Positions 56,790 through 64,000 of a stretch of 64,000 nt of DNA are shown here, one piece after another (position 1 is the first letter of the stretch; the number at the start of each line of letters is the position of its first letter). The stretch is from Aquibacillus sediminis. GTDB taxonomy: Bacteria > Bacillota > Bacilli > Bacillales > Amphibacillaceae. The stretch spans positions 186,001 through 250,000 of the forward strand of contig NZ_SZNM01000002.1 in assembly GCF_005870085.1 (NCBI RefSeq). Reading direction: 5' to 3'. Under the pieces are notes generated by a model that searched no databases, was not told where the DNA came from, and saw only the letters and a list, made by a program, of their open reading frames with translations. The translations under genes and the position numbers were made by a program.

Positions 56790-57971
56790 ATGAAGTTTAA
56801 ATGGAATGGTTTAGTAGAGCAACGTCAACGTATAATGGCAAAAATCAAGCCTTGGTATAAAAAAATAACGGCATTAACAGCAAGTATTCTAATTTTGTTT
56901 TTCGTAATTGGTGTGTTAACTACCATTCAACCAGGTTATCGTCTATCTTCTTCTACCATCAATGATTGGACAAGGCAGATAGCAGGTTCTTCCTTTTTAC
57001 ATTTAATGCAGATGGAAAATAGGGCGCTGGGGTTGGCATATCCTGAAGATGCAAAGTCAATTGAAGTATCGGAATTAGTTTTTGAGATGGCAACTAGTTT
57101 AAAACCAAATGATCCTAGAAGTTTACTAGGACGAGAGCTTCCAGGTTTTAATGCCTATGATAGTAAGATAATTGTTGCGGGTGAGGGAACGGATTATACT
57201 AATTTACCGATTGAATCTTCTGCTCCTTTAGATGTTGTGTTAGAAGATAGAGATGTGAAAGATGAACCAGAACCATCTAAACCAGACAAACAACCCGATG
57301 ACGATCAACCGACAACAGGTGACCGCGACGTTGTTTTTATCTATAATTCACATAACCGTGAGTCATTTTTACCGCATTTAGATGGTGTATCAGACGCAGA
57401 CCATGCACACCACTCTGAATTAAATATTGGTCGAGTTAGTGAAAGGTTGGAAGAAGGCTTGGAAGCAAATGGAATTGGAACACAAGTTGACCAAACAGAT
57501 GTAATGAATATTCTTAACGAAAAGGGATGGGAATACTGGCAATCATACACAGCGTCCAAACCGATTGTTGAGGAAGCATTAGCTTCAAATACAAACATTC
57601 AATATGTATTTGATTTACACCGGGACAGTATTGACAGAGAACATACGACGACAACAATTGACGGCAAAACATATGGTAAGTTGGCATTTGTGGTTGGAGA
57701 AGACTATAAGAATGAAAAGAATTTACAGTTTGCAACAATGCTACATGAAAAAATAAAAGAAAAGTACCCAAGTTTAACTCGAGGGGTTATTCAACAGGGC
57801 GGACAAGGGAACAATGGTGTATATAATCAAAACTTGAACGATAATTCGATATTAATAGAAGTTGGTGGCGTTGATAATAGTTTAGAGGAATTGTATCGAA
57901 CGGTTGATATTTTAGCTGATGAATTTAGTGATTATTATTGGGATGCGGAAAAAGTACAAGGGAATCAATAG
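56790..57971 (+). CDS. spoIIP: Stage II sporulation protein P
   Basis: Peptidoglycan amidase and endopeptidase of the SpoIID-M-P engulfment complex (393 aa). A cytoplasmic tail precedes one membrane helix (about 29-52). An extracellular stalk with an acidic Pro/Asp linker (about 155-180) and the Amidase-like SpoIIP domain follow: FIYNSHNRESFLPHL, VFDLHRDSIDRE and SILIEVGGVDNSLEEL carry zinc ligands. ATG 56790 follows AAAGGAATG. It pairs with yqxA downstream and is probably sigma-E controlled. Confidence 0.95.
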   Translation: MKFKWNGLVEQRQRIMAKIKPWYKKITALTASILILFFVIGVLTTIQPGYRLSSSTINDWTRQIAGSSFLHLMQMENRALGLAYPEDAKSIEVSELVFEMATSLKPNDPRSLLGRELPGFNAYDSKIIVAGEGTDYTNLPIESSAPLDVVLEDRDVKDEPEPSKPDKQPDDDQPTTGDRDVVFIYNSHNRESFLPHLDGVSDADHAHHSELNIGRVSERLEEGLEANGIGTQVDQTDVMNILNEKGWEYWQSYTASKPIVEEALASNTNIQYVFDLHRDSIDREHTTTTIDGKTYGKLAFVVGEDYKNEKNLQFATMLHEKIKEKYPSLTRGVIQQGGQGNNGVYNQNLNDNSILIEVGGVDNSLEELYRTVDILADEFSDYYWDAEKVQGNQ

Positions 57972-57982
57972 AGGTGGATGAG

Positions 57983-58330
57983 ATGGCGAAATTTATCATT
58001 ACTTTGTTAATCATGATCATTTTATTTCTTGGTGGTGTATTATTTGGTATCGACCAAGCGAGTGAAGGGGTAACATCCGTAAGAGGATATACCGATTCAA
58101 CCGTGGAAAAGGCTGTAGAAACTAATAAAACAGAACAAGGGGCCCATCAAGTAAAAGTGATGGGCCGGGATTTTCAACAAGTTAACTTAGAAGAAAAACA
58201 ACAGGAATACGAACAAATGGAATCTTCGCATTTTATCCAAACGATAGCAGGTGGTTTAGAACATGGGGTGCAGTGGTTCTATAATAAAATGATCATCTCT
58301 GTTTATCAGTTAGTTCAAGCGTTTTTCTAA
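57983..58330 (+). CDS. yqxA: YqxA family protein (DUF3679)
   Basis: A 115-residue protein with one N-terminal membrane helix (about 4-24, IITLLIMIILFLGGVLFG) and a soluble part containing GIDQASEGVTSVRGY. In B. subtilis yqxA lies between spoIIP and lepA, as here. ATG 57983 follows AGAGGTGG, 11 bp after spoIIP, so the two are cotranscribed. Function unknown. Confidence 0.85.
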   Translation: MAKFIITLLIMIILFLGGVLFGIDQASEGVTSVRGYTDSTVEKAVETNKTEQGAHQVKVMGRDFQQVNLEEKQQEYEQMESSHFIQTIAGGLEHGVQWFYNKMIISVYQLVQAFF

Positions 58331-58482
58331 TGATGTTTGTGAGTCTTGAATATAATAATGTTTGTCACCTTGAACTTAGTAAGTGTCGGATTGTCCTCAA
58401 GTGATTGAATAAGTAAGAGTGGATTCGTGATTCACCTAGAATTGGTAAAGTAGGGAAGAACGACAGAAGTATGTCCTTTATA

Positions 58483-58511
58483 TTGAATCTTGATGGGTAG
58501 ACTGCTATAAT
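58483..58511 (+). promoter_or_regulatory. Promoter of lepA
   Basis: TTGAAT (58483-58488) and TATAAT (58506-58511), 17-bp spacer, with a TGC before the -10; about 40 bp upstream of the lepA start. Confidence 0.75.
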
Positions 58512-58552
58512 CAATGCTAGTATGTTGCGGGTAAAAATAGGAGTGATCACCA

Positions 58553-60367
58553 TTGACGAAAAGAAATCAAAGTAGAGTCCGAAACTTTTCCATTATTGCA
58601 CATATTGATCATGGGAAATCAACGTTAGCGGATCGAATTTTAGAAAAAACAAAAACTCTAACATCACGAGAAATGAAGGAACAGTATTTAGACGGAATGG
58701 ATCTAGAACGTGAACGCGGTATTACGATAAAATTAAATGCCGTACAGTTAAAGTATCAGCAAGAAGGTGGAGATGAGTATTTATTCCATTTAATTGATAC
58801 CCCTGGTCACGTCGATTTTACATATGAAGTATCACGTAGTTTGGCGGCTTGTGAAGGTGCCATTCTAGTAGTGGATGCTGCTCAAGGTATTGAAGCACAA
58901 ACCTTAGCAAATGTTTATTTAGCATTAGATAATGATCTTGAGATCATTCCTGTCATTAACAAAGTTGATCTACCAAGCGCTGATCCTGAACGAGTCAAGC
59001 AGGAAATCACCGATGTAATTGGTATTGACGGTGACGAGGCCATCCTTGCTAGTGCTAAGTCGGGGATTGGTATTGATGAGATTTTAGAACGTATTGTTAC
59101 AGATATTCCTGCACCATCCGGGGAATCTGAGGAACCTTTAAAAGGGTTGATCTTTGATTCATTATATGATCCTTACAAGGGTGTTATTGCCTATGTGTGT
59201 ATCAAAGAAGGTTCGGTTAAAGTCGGAGATAAAATTAAAATGATGGCAACCGGTAAAGAGTTTGAAGTGAATGAGCTTGGTGTTTTTAAACCGAAACAAG
59301 TACAACAAGACGAACTGACGGTTGGTGATGTAGGTTATTTGACGGCATCAATTAAAAATGTTGGGGATTCTCGTGTTGGTGATACCATTACACTAGCCAA
59401 AAGACCTGCAGCAGAACCGTTGCCAGGGTACCGTCGCTTAAACCCAATGGTGTTTTGTGGACTCTATCCGGTTGATGCAAACAATTACAATGATTTGCGA
59501 GAAGCGCTAGAGCGTCTTGAATTAAATGACTCTTCTTTACAATATGAAGCAGAGACATCACAGGCTTTAGGATTTGGGTTCCGTTGTGGCTTTTTAGGCT
59601 TGTTGCATATGGAAATTATTCAAGAAAGAATTGAGCGAGAATTTAATATTCAATTGATTACAACAGCACCAAGTGTAATTTACCAAGTAATTAAGACGGA
59701 TGGCGAAGAATTATTAATTGATAATCCATCGTTTATGCCTGATAATCAATCCATTCAAGAGGTGCAAGAGCCCTATGTGAAAGCGACCATTATGGTTCCA
59801 AATGATTTTGTTGGTCCTGTCATGGAAATTTGTCAGAAAAAACGTGGCGACTTTATCGATATGCAATATTTAGATGAAGTACGAGTAAATATTGTTTATG
59901 ATATTCCACTCTCTGAAATTGTGTATGATTTCTTTGATCAGTTAAAATCACAAACAAAAGGGTATGCGTCGTTTGATTATGAACTGATCGGATATAAAAC
60001 ATCGAACCTTGTGAAAATGGATATCCTGTTAAACGGTGATACGATTGATGCATTATCGTTTATCGTGCATAGAGACTTCGCATTTGAACGAGGGAAAGCA
60101 ATTGTAGAAAAACTGAAAAAACTGATTCCACGCCAACAGTTTGAAGTGCCAGTACAAGCAGCAATTGGTAATAAAATTGTCGCTCGTTCCAATATTAAAG
60201 CATTGAAAAAGAACGTTTTGTCTAAATGTTATGGCGGAGATATTTCTAGAAAAAGGAAACTTCTTGAGAAACAAAAAGAAGGTAAAAAGCGTATGAAAAT
60301 GGTGGGATCAGTTGAAGTTCCACAAGAAGCATTTATGGCAGTTCTAGAAATGGATGACGATAGCTAA
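58553..60367 (+). CDS. lepA: Elongation factor 4 (LepA)
   Basis: Ribosome-associated GTPase (604 aa) related to EF-G that remodels stalled ribosomes. G1 [13 protein letters not shown] (about 16-28), switch [10 protein letters not shown] (about 83-90) and NKVDLP (about 137) are intact. It lacks EF-G domain IV and has the C-terminal LepA domain with [20 protein letters not shown]. The start is TTG behind ATAGGAGTG. Confidence 0.98.
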   Translation: MTKRNQSRVRNFSIIAHIDHGKSTLADRILEKTKTLTSREMKEQYLDGMDLERERGITIKLNAVQLKYQQEGGDEYLFHLIDTPGHVDFTYEVSRSLAACEGAILVVDAAQGIEAQTLANVYLALDNDLEIIPVINKVDLPSADPERVKQEITDVIGIDGDEAILASAKSGIGIDEILERIVTDIPAPSGESEEPLKGLIFDSLYDPYKGVIAYVCIKEGSVKVGDKIKMMATGKEFEVNELGVFKPKQVQQDELTVGDVGYLTASIKNVGDSRVGDTITLAKRPAAEPLPGYRRLNPMVFCGLYPVDANNYNDLREALERLELNDSSLQYEAETSQALGFGFRCGFLGLLHMEIIQERIEREFNIQLITTAPSVIYQVIKTDGEELLIDNPSFMPDNQSIQEVQEPYVKATIMVPNDFVGPVMEICQKKRGDFIDMQYLDEVRVNIVYDIPLSEIVYDFFDQLKSQTKGYASFDYELIGYKTSNLVKMDILLNGDTIDALSFIVHRDFAFERGKAIVEKLKKLIPRQQFEVPVQAAIGNKIVARSNIKALKKNVLSKCYGGDISRKRKLLEKQKEGKKRMKMVGSVEVPQEAFMAVLEMDDDS

Positions 60368-60376
60368 GGCAACGAG

Positions 60377-60406
60377 AAAACCCTTGTCATAAGTGACAAG
60401 GGTTTT
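60377..60406 (+). terminator. Terminator after lepA
   Basis: AAAACCCTTGTCA/TGACAAGGGTTTT perfect stem with a 4-nt loop. Confidence 0.88.
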
Positions 60407-60439
60407 ACTAATATAGCTTTTTAGCATGGATTTTTATTC

Positions 60440-60599
60440 GGTGCAACCGTCCGTGAAGACTCCCACTTCAAAACATGAAGTGAAAAGTGAAACGGAGATG
60501 TTTAAGCGGGAGTAAAACGGACGCTAACACCCCAAATGGTTTAACTATCGCTCAGTGGGGGGAGAAAAAGAATCCTTCATTGCGTGAAGTTTCACTTTA
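60440..60599 (+). repeat. R3-class structured repeat between lepA and hemW
   Basis: GTGCAACCGTCCGTGAAGAC, ACTCCCACTTCAAAACATGA, GCGGGAGT..ACGGACG, AACTATCGCTCAGTGGGG and GCGTGAAGTTTCACTTTA align with the copy at 26600-26750. The two-hairpin layout is kept. No ORF. Confidence 0.8.
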
Positions 60600-60633
60600 G
60601 CCCAAATACACACAGATAAAAGGAGTTTTAAAA

Positions 60634-61791
60634 ATGGTATCATCTGTATATATACACATCCCATTTTGTCAGCAAATCTGTCATTATTGTGATTTTGTGA
60701 AATTTTTCTATGATGAAAAGATGGCTGATGAATACCTTACTGCGTTAGAAAAAGAAATTTCCACCTCAATTAAACATCCGAAACAGCAAGTGAAAACAAT
60801 TTTTGTTGGTGGGGGAACCCCTACAGCATTAACTAATCGACAACTAGAGACTTTATTAGAAATGATTGATACCCACTTTGATGTTCAGCAGTGTCAAGAA
60901 TATTCATTTGAAGCGAATCCAGGTGATTTGGATGAGGGTAAGGTTAAGTTATTAAAAGCATATGGTGTATCAAGAATTTCGATGGGGGTCCAAGTATTTG
61001 ATGATCAAATGCTAGAACAATTAGGAAGATTGCACCGAATTCAAGATGTGTATGAAAACGTCAATTCACTTACAAAACATGGATTAACAAATATAAGTAT
61101 TGATTTAATCTTCAGCCTACCGAACCAGACTGTAAGTCACTTTGAACGGACATTAGAAGAGGCGCTTCGTTTTAATTTACCTCATTACTCAGCTTATTCT
61201 TTGCAGATTGAGCCAAAAACTGTTTTCTATCAACGTCATCAAAAGGGGAAATTACACAAACCACCACAAGAAGATGAAGCGGCAATGTACGAAATTTTAA
61301 GAAATCAAATGAACAAGCATGGGAAGTTACAGTATGAGATTAGCAACTTTGCGGAACCAGGGTTTGAAAGTTTACACAATTTAACGTATTGGAATAACCA
61401 GTATTATTATGGTTTTGGTGCAGGGGCTCATGGCTATTTGCCAGGACAAAGGATAATAAATATCAGACCATTTCCAGCCTATGTAAAAAAAGCTAATCAA
61501 GATGGACAACCGATCTTGCATGTTGAAGAAATTAATAAAAAAGAACAAATAGAAGAAGAAATGTTTTTAGGATTACGAAAACTAGAGGGTGTGTCCAAGT
61601 CGCAGTTTCAATCTAAATATGCCATGTCCTTAACAGATCTTTACCGAGAAGAGTTGAACTACTTAAAACAAAAAGGATGGGTAACAGAAACGGACGATTT
61701 TATTCGCTTATCTGAGGATGGTTTGTTATTTGGTAATGAGGTATTTCAACAATTTTTATTGGACGATAATTCTTTAGAGCTTTCGCGTTGA
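60634..61791 (+). CDS. hemW: HemW, radical SAM heme chaperone-like protein
   Basis: A 385-residue radical SAM protein. The CxxxCxxC cluster is in IPFCQQICHYCDF (about 8-20); VGGGTPTAL and SMGVQVFDDQML follow, and the C-terminal HemN_C-type domain contains EEEMFLGLRKLEGVS. The family, once called oxygen-independent coproporphyrinogen oxidase, lacks HemN features and is thought to deliver heme. Its TGA stop lies in the -35 box of the hrcA promoter. Confidence 0.92.
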   Translation: MVSSVYIHIPFCQQICHYCDFVKFFYDEKMADEYLTALEKEISTSIKHPKQQVKTIFVGGGTPTALTNRQLETLLEMIDTHFDVQQCQEYSFEANPGDLDEGKVKLLKAYGVSRISMGVQVFDDQMLEQLGRLHRIQDVYENVNSLTKHGLTNISIDLIFSLPNQTVSHFERTLEEALRFNLPHYSAYSLQIEPKTVFYQRHQKGKLHKPPQEDEAAMYEILRNQMNKHGKLQYEISNFAEPGFESLHNLTYWNNQYYYGFGAGAHGYLPGQRIINIRPFPAYVKKANQDGQPILHVEEINKKEQIEEEMFLGLRKLEGVSKSQFQSKYAMSLTDLYREELNYLKQKGWVTETDDFIRLSEDGLLFGNEVFQQFLLDDNSLELSR

Positions 61792-61816
61792 CAACTTATA
61801 TAGATTTTGATAATTT
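61788..61816 (+). promoter_or_regulatory. Promoter of the hrcA-grpE-dnaK operon
   Basis: TTGACA (61788-61793) with TAATTT (61811-61816) at 17 bp, or GATAAT at 61809 with a shorter spacer. The -35 contains the hemW stop codon. CIRCE follows at once. Confidence 0.7.
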
Positions 61817-61826
61817 ATTAATAGAA

Positions 61827-61853
61827 TTAGCACTCGATGACAGTGAGTGCTAA
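61827..61853. promoter_or_regulatory. CIRCE operator (HrcA binding site)
   Basis: TTAGCACTC-N9-GAGTGCTAA, an exact match to the consensus inverted repeat, 15 bp before the hrcA start codon. HrcA binds here and represses the operon until heat shock sequesters GroEL. Confidence 0.98.
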
Positions 61854-61868
61854 CAGAGGTGATCATCG

Positions 61869-62891
61869 ATGTTATCAAATAGACAACTACTCGTTTTACA
61901 AGTTATTATTGATGAGTTCATCCACACAGCACAACCAATAGGTTCGCGAGCTATTTCCAAAAAAGATGAAGTATCGTTTAGTTCAGCAACCATTCGCAAT
62001 GAAATGGCCGATCTTGAAGAAATGGGATTTATTGAGAAAACTCACTCATCTTCAGGTAGAGTTCCATCTGAAAAAGGATACCGTTTCTATGTCGATCATT
62101 TATTATCTCCGTTTCGGCTGTCCAATACGGATGTGGATATCATTTCTGATGCGTTTGCTAAAGGGATGATTGAATTTGAACAAGTGGTTCAGAAGTCAGC
62201 TAAGGTTTTGTCTGATTTAACGAACTACACATCAATTATTTTAGGACCTGAGGTATTTGATACGAAACTAAAGCAATTACAGATCATTAGTTTATCGAAC
62301 CAAACAGCTGTTGCAATATTGGTGACAAATACTGGACATGTAGAACATCGATCCTTTAGTGTCCCTGCTAACATTCAATCAAGTGACCTTGAGAAACTTG
62401 TGAATATTTTAAATGATCGTTTAGTTGGTGTGCCAATCGTTCAGTTACATGAGAAGCTGTCTGATGAACTCACTCACTTGTTACACAAGTATACAAGCGA
62501 TTTTGACGCTGCATATCACTATTTAAAAGGGGCATTGTTTGATCAACAATCAGTCCAATTATATGTTGGTGGAAAGACAAACATCTTGATGCAACCTGAA
62601 TTTAAAGACGTTGAGAAGATTAGATCCCTTTATTCGATCATTGAGCAGGAGGAAGAAATGGCAGAGTTGTTACGTTCGAACAAGGATGGCATGAATATTA
62701 TGATTGGCCATGAGAATAAAATCGATGCTATGCAAGACTGCAGTTTAATTACAGCAACATACTCATTAGGAGACCAACAAATGGGTACAATTGCATTGCT
62801 CGGACCGACAAGGATGGAATATTCTCGGGTTATTTCTCTGGTTAATATGTTATCCAAACAGTTAACAAATACGTTCCATTCATGGTATTAA
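61869..62891 (+). CDS. hrcA: Heat-inducible transcription repressor HrcA
   Basis: Class I heat-shock repressor (340 aa). The N-terminal winged helix contains PIGSRAISKKDEVSFSSATI and MADLEEMGFIEKTHSSSGRV. The central GAF-like domain and C-terminal dimer part (LLGPTRMEYSRVISLVNML) are complete. It autoregulates through CIRCE just upstream. A TGGGGAAA/TTTTTCCCA hairpin lies between hrcA and grpE (62924-62940). Confidence 0.97.
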   Translation: MLSNRQLLVLQVIIDEFIHTAQPIGSRAISKKDEVSFSSATIRNEMADLEEMGFIEKTHSSSGRVPSEKGYRFYVDHLLSPFRLSNTDVDIISDAFAKGMIEFEQVVQKSAKVLSDLTNYTSIILGPEVFDTKLKQLQIISLSNQTAVAILVTNTGHVEHRSFSVPANIQSSDLEKLVNILNDRLVGVPIVQLHEKLSDELTHLLHKYTSDFDAAYHYLKGALFDQQSVQLYVGGKTNILMQPEFKDVEKIRSLYSIIEQEEEMAELLRSNKDGMNIMIGHENKIDAMQDCSLITATYSLGDQQMGTIALLGPTRMEYSRVISLVNMLSKQLTNTFHSWY

Positions 62892-63127
62892 ACGGTGTGT
62901 TTGCGGACATAATTAAAAAGTGGTGGGGAAATTTTTCCCATCCATTCTATTTGCCTGGATAAAGCCACATAAACGAAGATGGGATGAAATAAACAGTTAG
63001 AGAACGTATGGATAAAGTTTTTTACTTAAGTCTGTTGTAAAAAATGAATTAAAATACTTTTAAAAAAATAACGATTCGTGTTATATTCATGAATGGTTTA
63101 AACGGAAGATTCAAGGAGGTGACAATC

Positions 63128-63706
63128 TTGGAAGAAAACAACAAAGTACAAGAAGAAAATACAGAAGAAACTGTTAATGAGGAAACAGAACAAGAGGTTG
63201 TTGAAGAAACAGAGCAAGAGTTAGTGGATGAATCTAACGAGCAAGAAGGTCCCAATGATTCTGAAATCGAAGCTTTAAAACAAGAAAAAGACGAAATCTA
63301 CCAACGATTGTTGAGGATTCAAGCTGAATATGATAATTTCCGTAAACGTACGCAAAAAGAAAAACAAGCGGATCGTAAATATAGATCACAGGCGATCGTG
63401 ACAGAATTATTACCTGTAGTGGATAACTTTGAGCGAGCACTACAAGTTGAGGTAGAAGACGAAGCAGCTGCTAGTTTTGTAGATGGTGTGAAAATGGTAT
63501 ATCGCCAGCTAAAAGATGCCTTAGAAAAAGAAGGTGTGGAAGAAATTAAAACGGTAGGCGAAGAATTTGACCCTAATGTACACCAAGCAGTCATGCAAGT
63601 GGAAGACGATCAATTTGAATCTAATGTTGTAGTAGAAGAATTACAAAAAGGGTTTAAATTGAATGAACGGGTTATTCGCCCAGCAATGGTAAAAGTAAAT
63701 CAATAA
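63128..63706 (+). CDS. grpE: Nucleotide exchange factor GrpE
   Basis: Exchange factor for DnaK (192 aa). An acidic disordered N-terminus (about 1-55, Glu-rich) precedes the long coiled coil (about 55-100) containing [19 protein letters not shown]. The C-terminal beta domain has [15 protein letters not shown] and [16 protein letters not shown]. The start is TTG at 63128 behind AAGGAGGTGA; the longer open frame from 63089 runs through the ribosome site. Confidence 0.97.
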   Translation: MEENNKVQEENTEETVNEETEQEVVEETEQELVDESNEQEGPNDSEIEALKQEKDEIYQRLLRIQAEYDNFRKRTQKEKQADRKYRSQAIVTELLPVVDNFERALQVEVEDEAAASFVDGVKMVYRQLKDALEKEGVEEIKTVGEEFDPNVHQAVMQVEDDQFESNVVVEELQKGFKLNERVIRPAMVKVNQ

Positions 63707-63721
63707 TTACATATGTCGTAA

Positions 63722-64000
<279 letters not shown>

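Overview
This window is chromosomal DNA of a low-GC, endospore-forming member of the Bacillaceae. Gene order matches the Bacillus subtilis 232-242 degree region almost gene for gene, and sporulation genes (sigK, sda, spoIIP, gpr) are present. Protein style and the halotolerant-type repeats suggest a Gracilibacillus/Virgibacillus/Oceanobacillus-like genus, but I cannot fix the genus from sequence alone. It is ordinary core genome with an unusual load of non-coding repeats.

Layout: 0.1-10.5 kb holds secDF, yrvD, recJ-apt, relA (Rel), dtd and a cell-wall amidase. 10.6-18 kb holds a small HTH-like protein gene, a T-box with hisS-aspS, 6S RNA, and rarA plus an RsfA-type regulator on the minus strand. 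18.4-24.6 kb holds cymR, a cysteine desulfurase, mnmA, a TPR protein and recD2 (sulfur control and tRNA thiolation). 24.9-39.3 kb holds a zinc-ribbon ORF, yrrI, T-box/alaS, yrzL-ruvX-yrzB, mltG, trmR, udk, greA, a class B PBP, yrrS, mtnN and yrhC. 39.4-41.6 kb holds sporulation control: a YjcZ-like peptide, intact sigK, and sda with DnaA boxes. 41.6-46.8 kb is the yqeG-yqeH-aroE-yhbY-nadD-yqeK-rsfS-yqeM operon (ribosome maturation, NAD, shikimate). 46.9-53 kb holds comER, comEA-comEB-comEC, yqzM and holA. 54.3-64 kb holds rpsT, gpr, spoIIP, yqxA, lepA, hemW and the CIRCE-controlled hrcA-grpE-dnaK operon; dnaK is cut by the window end.

The most unusual content is intergenic. Seven copies (E1-E7) of a protein-free element of about 450-750 bp fill most of the long gaps. 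Each intact copy has two large, mutually related hairpin halves (A and B) linked by a conserved spacer and bounded by terminal inverted repeats. The terminal repeats differ between copies but stay complementary within a copy, and the inner stems show compensatory changes. This points to a selected or self-templated structure rather than junk. A second repeat class (R3, five copies or remnants, two hairpins and a conserved 3' end) could be a gene-less IS200/IS605-type derivative; one copy lies inside the alaS leader. A third class (R2) is built from alternating complementary copies of a short TTCCG-containing motif.

Several genes shorter than 60 codons were recovered by reading the gaps directly: the 57-aa HTH-like protein before hisS, the YjcZ-like peptide, sda (46 aa) and yqzM (44 aa).
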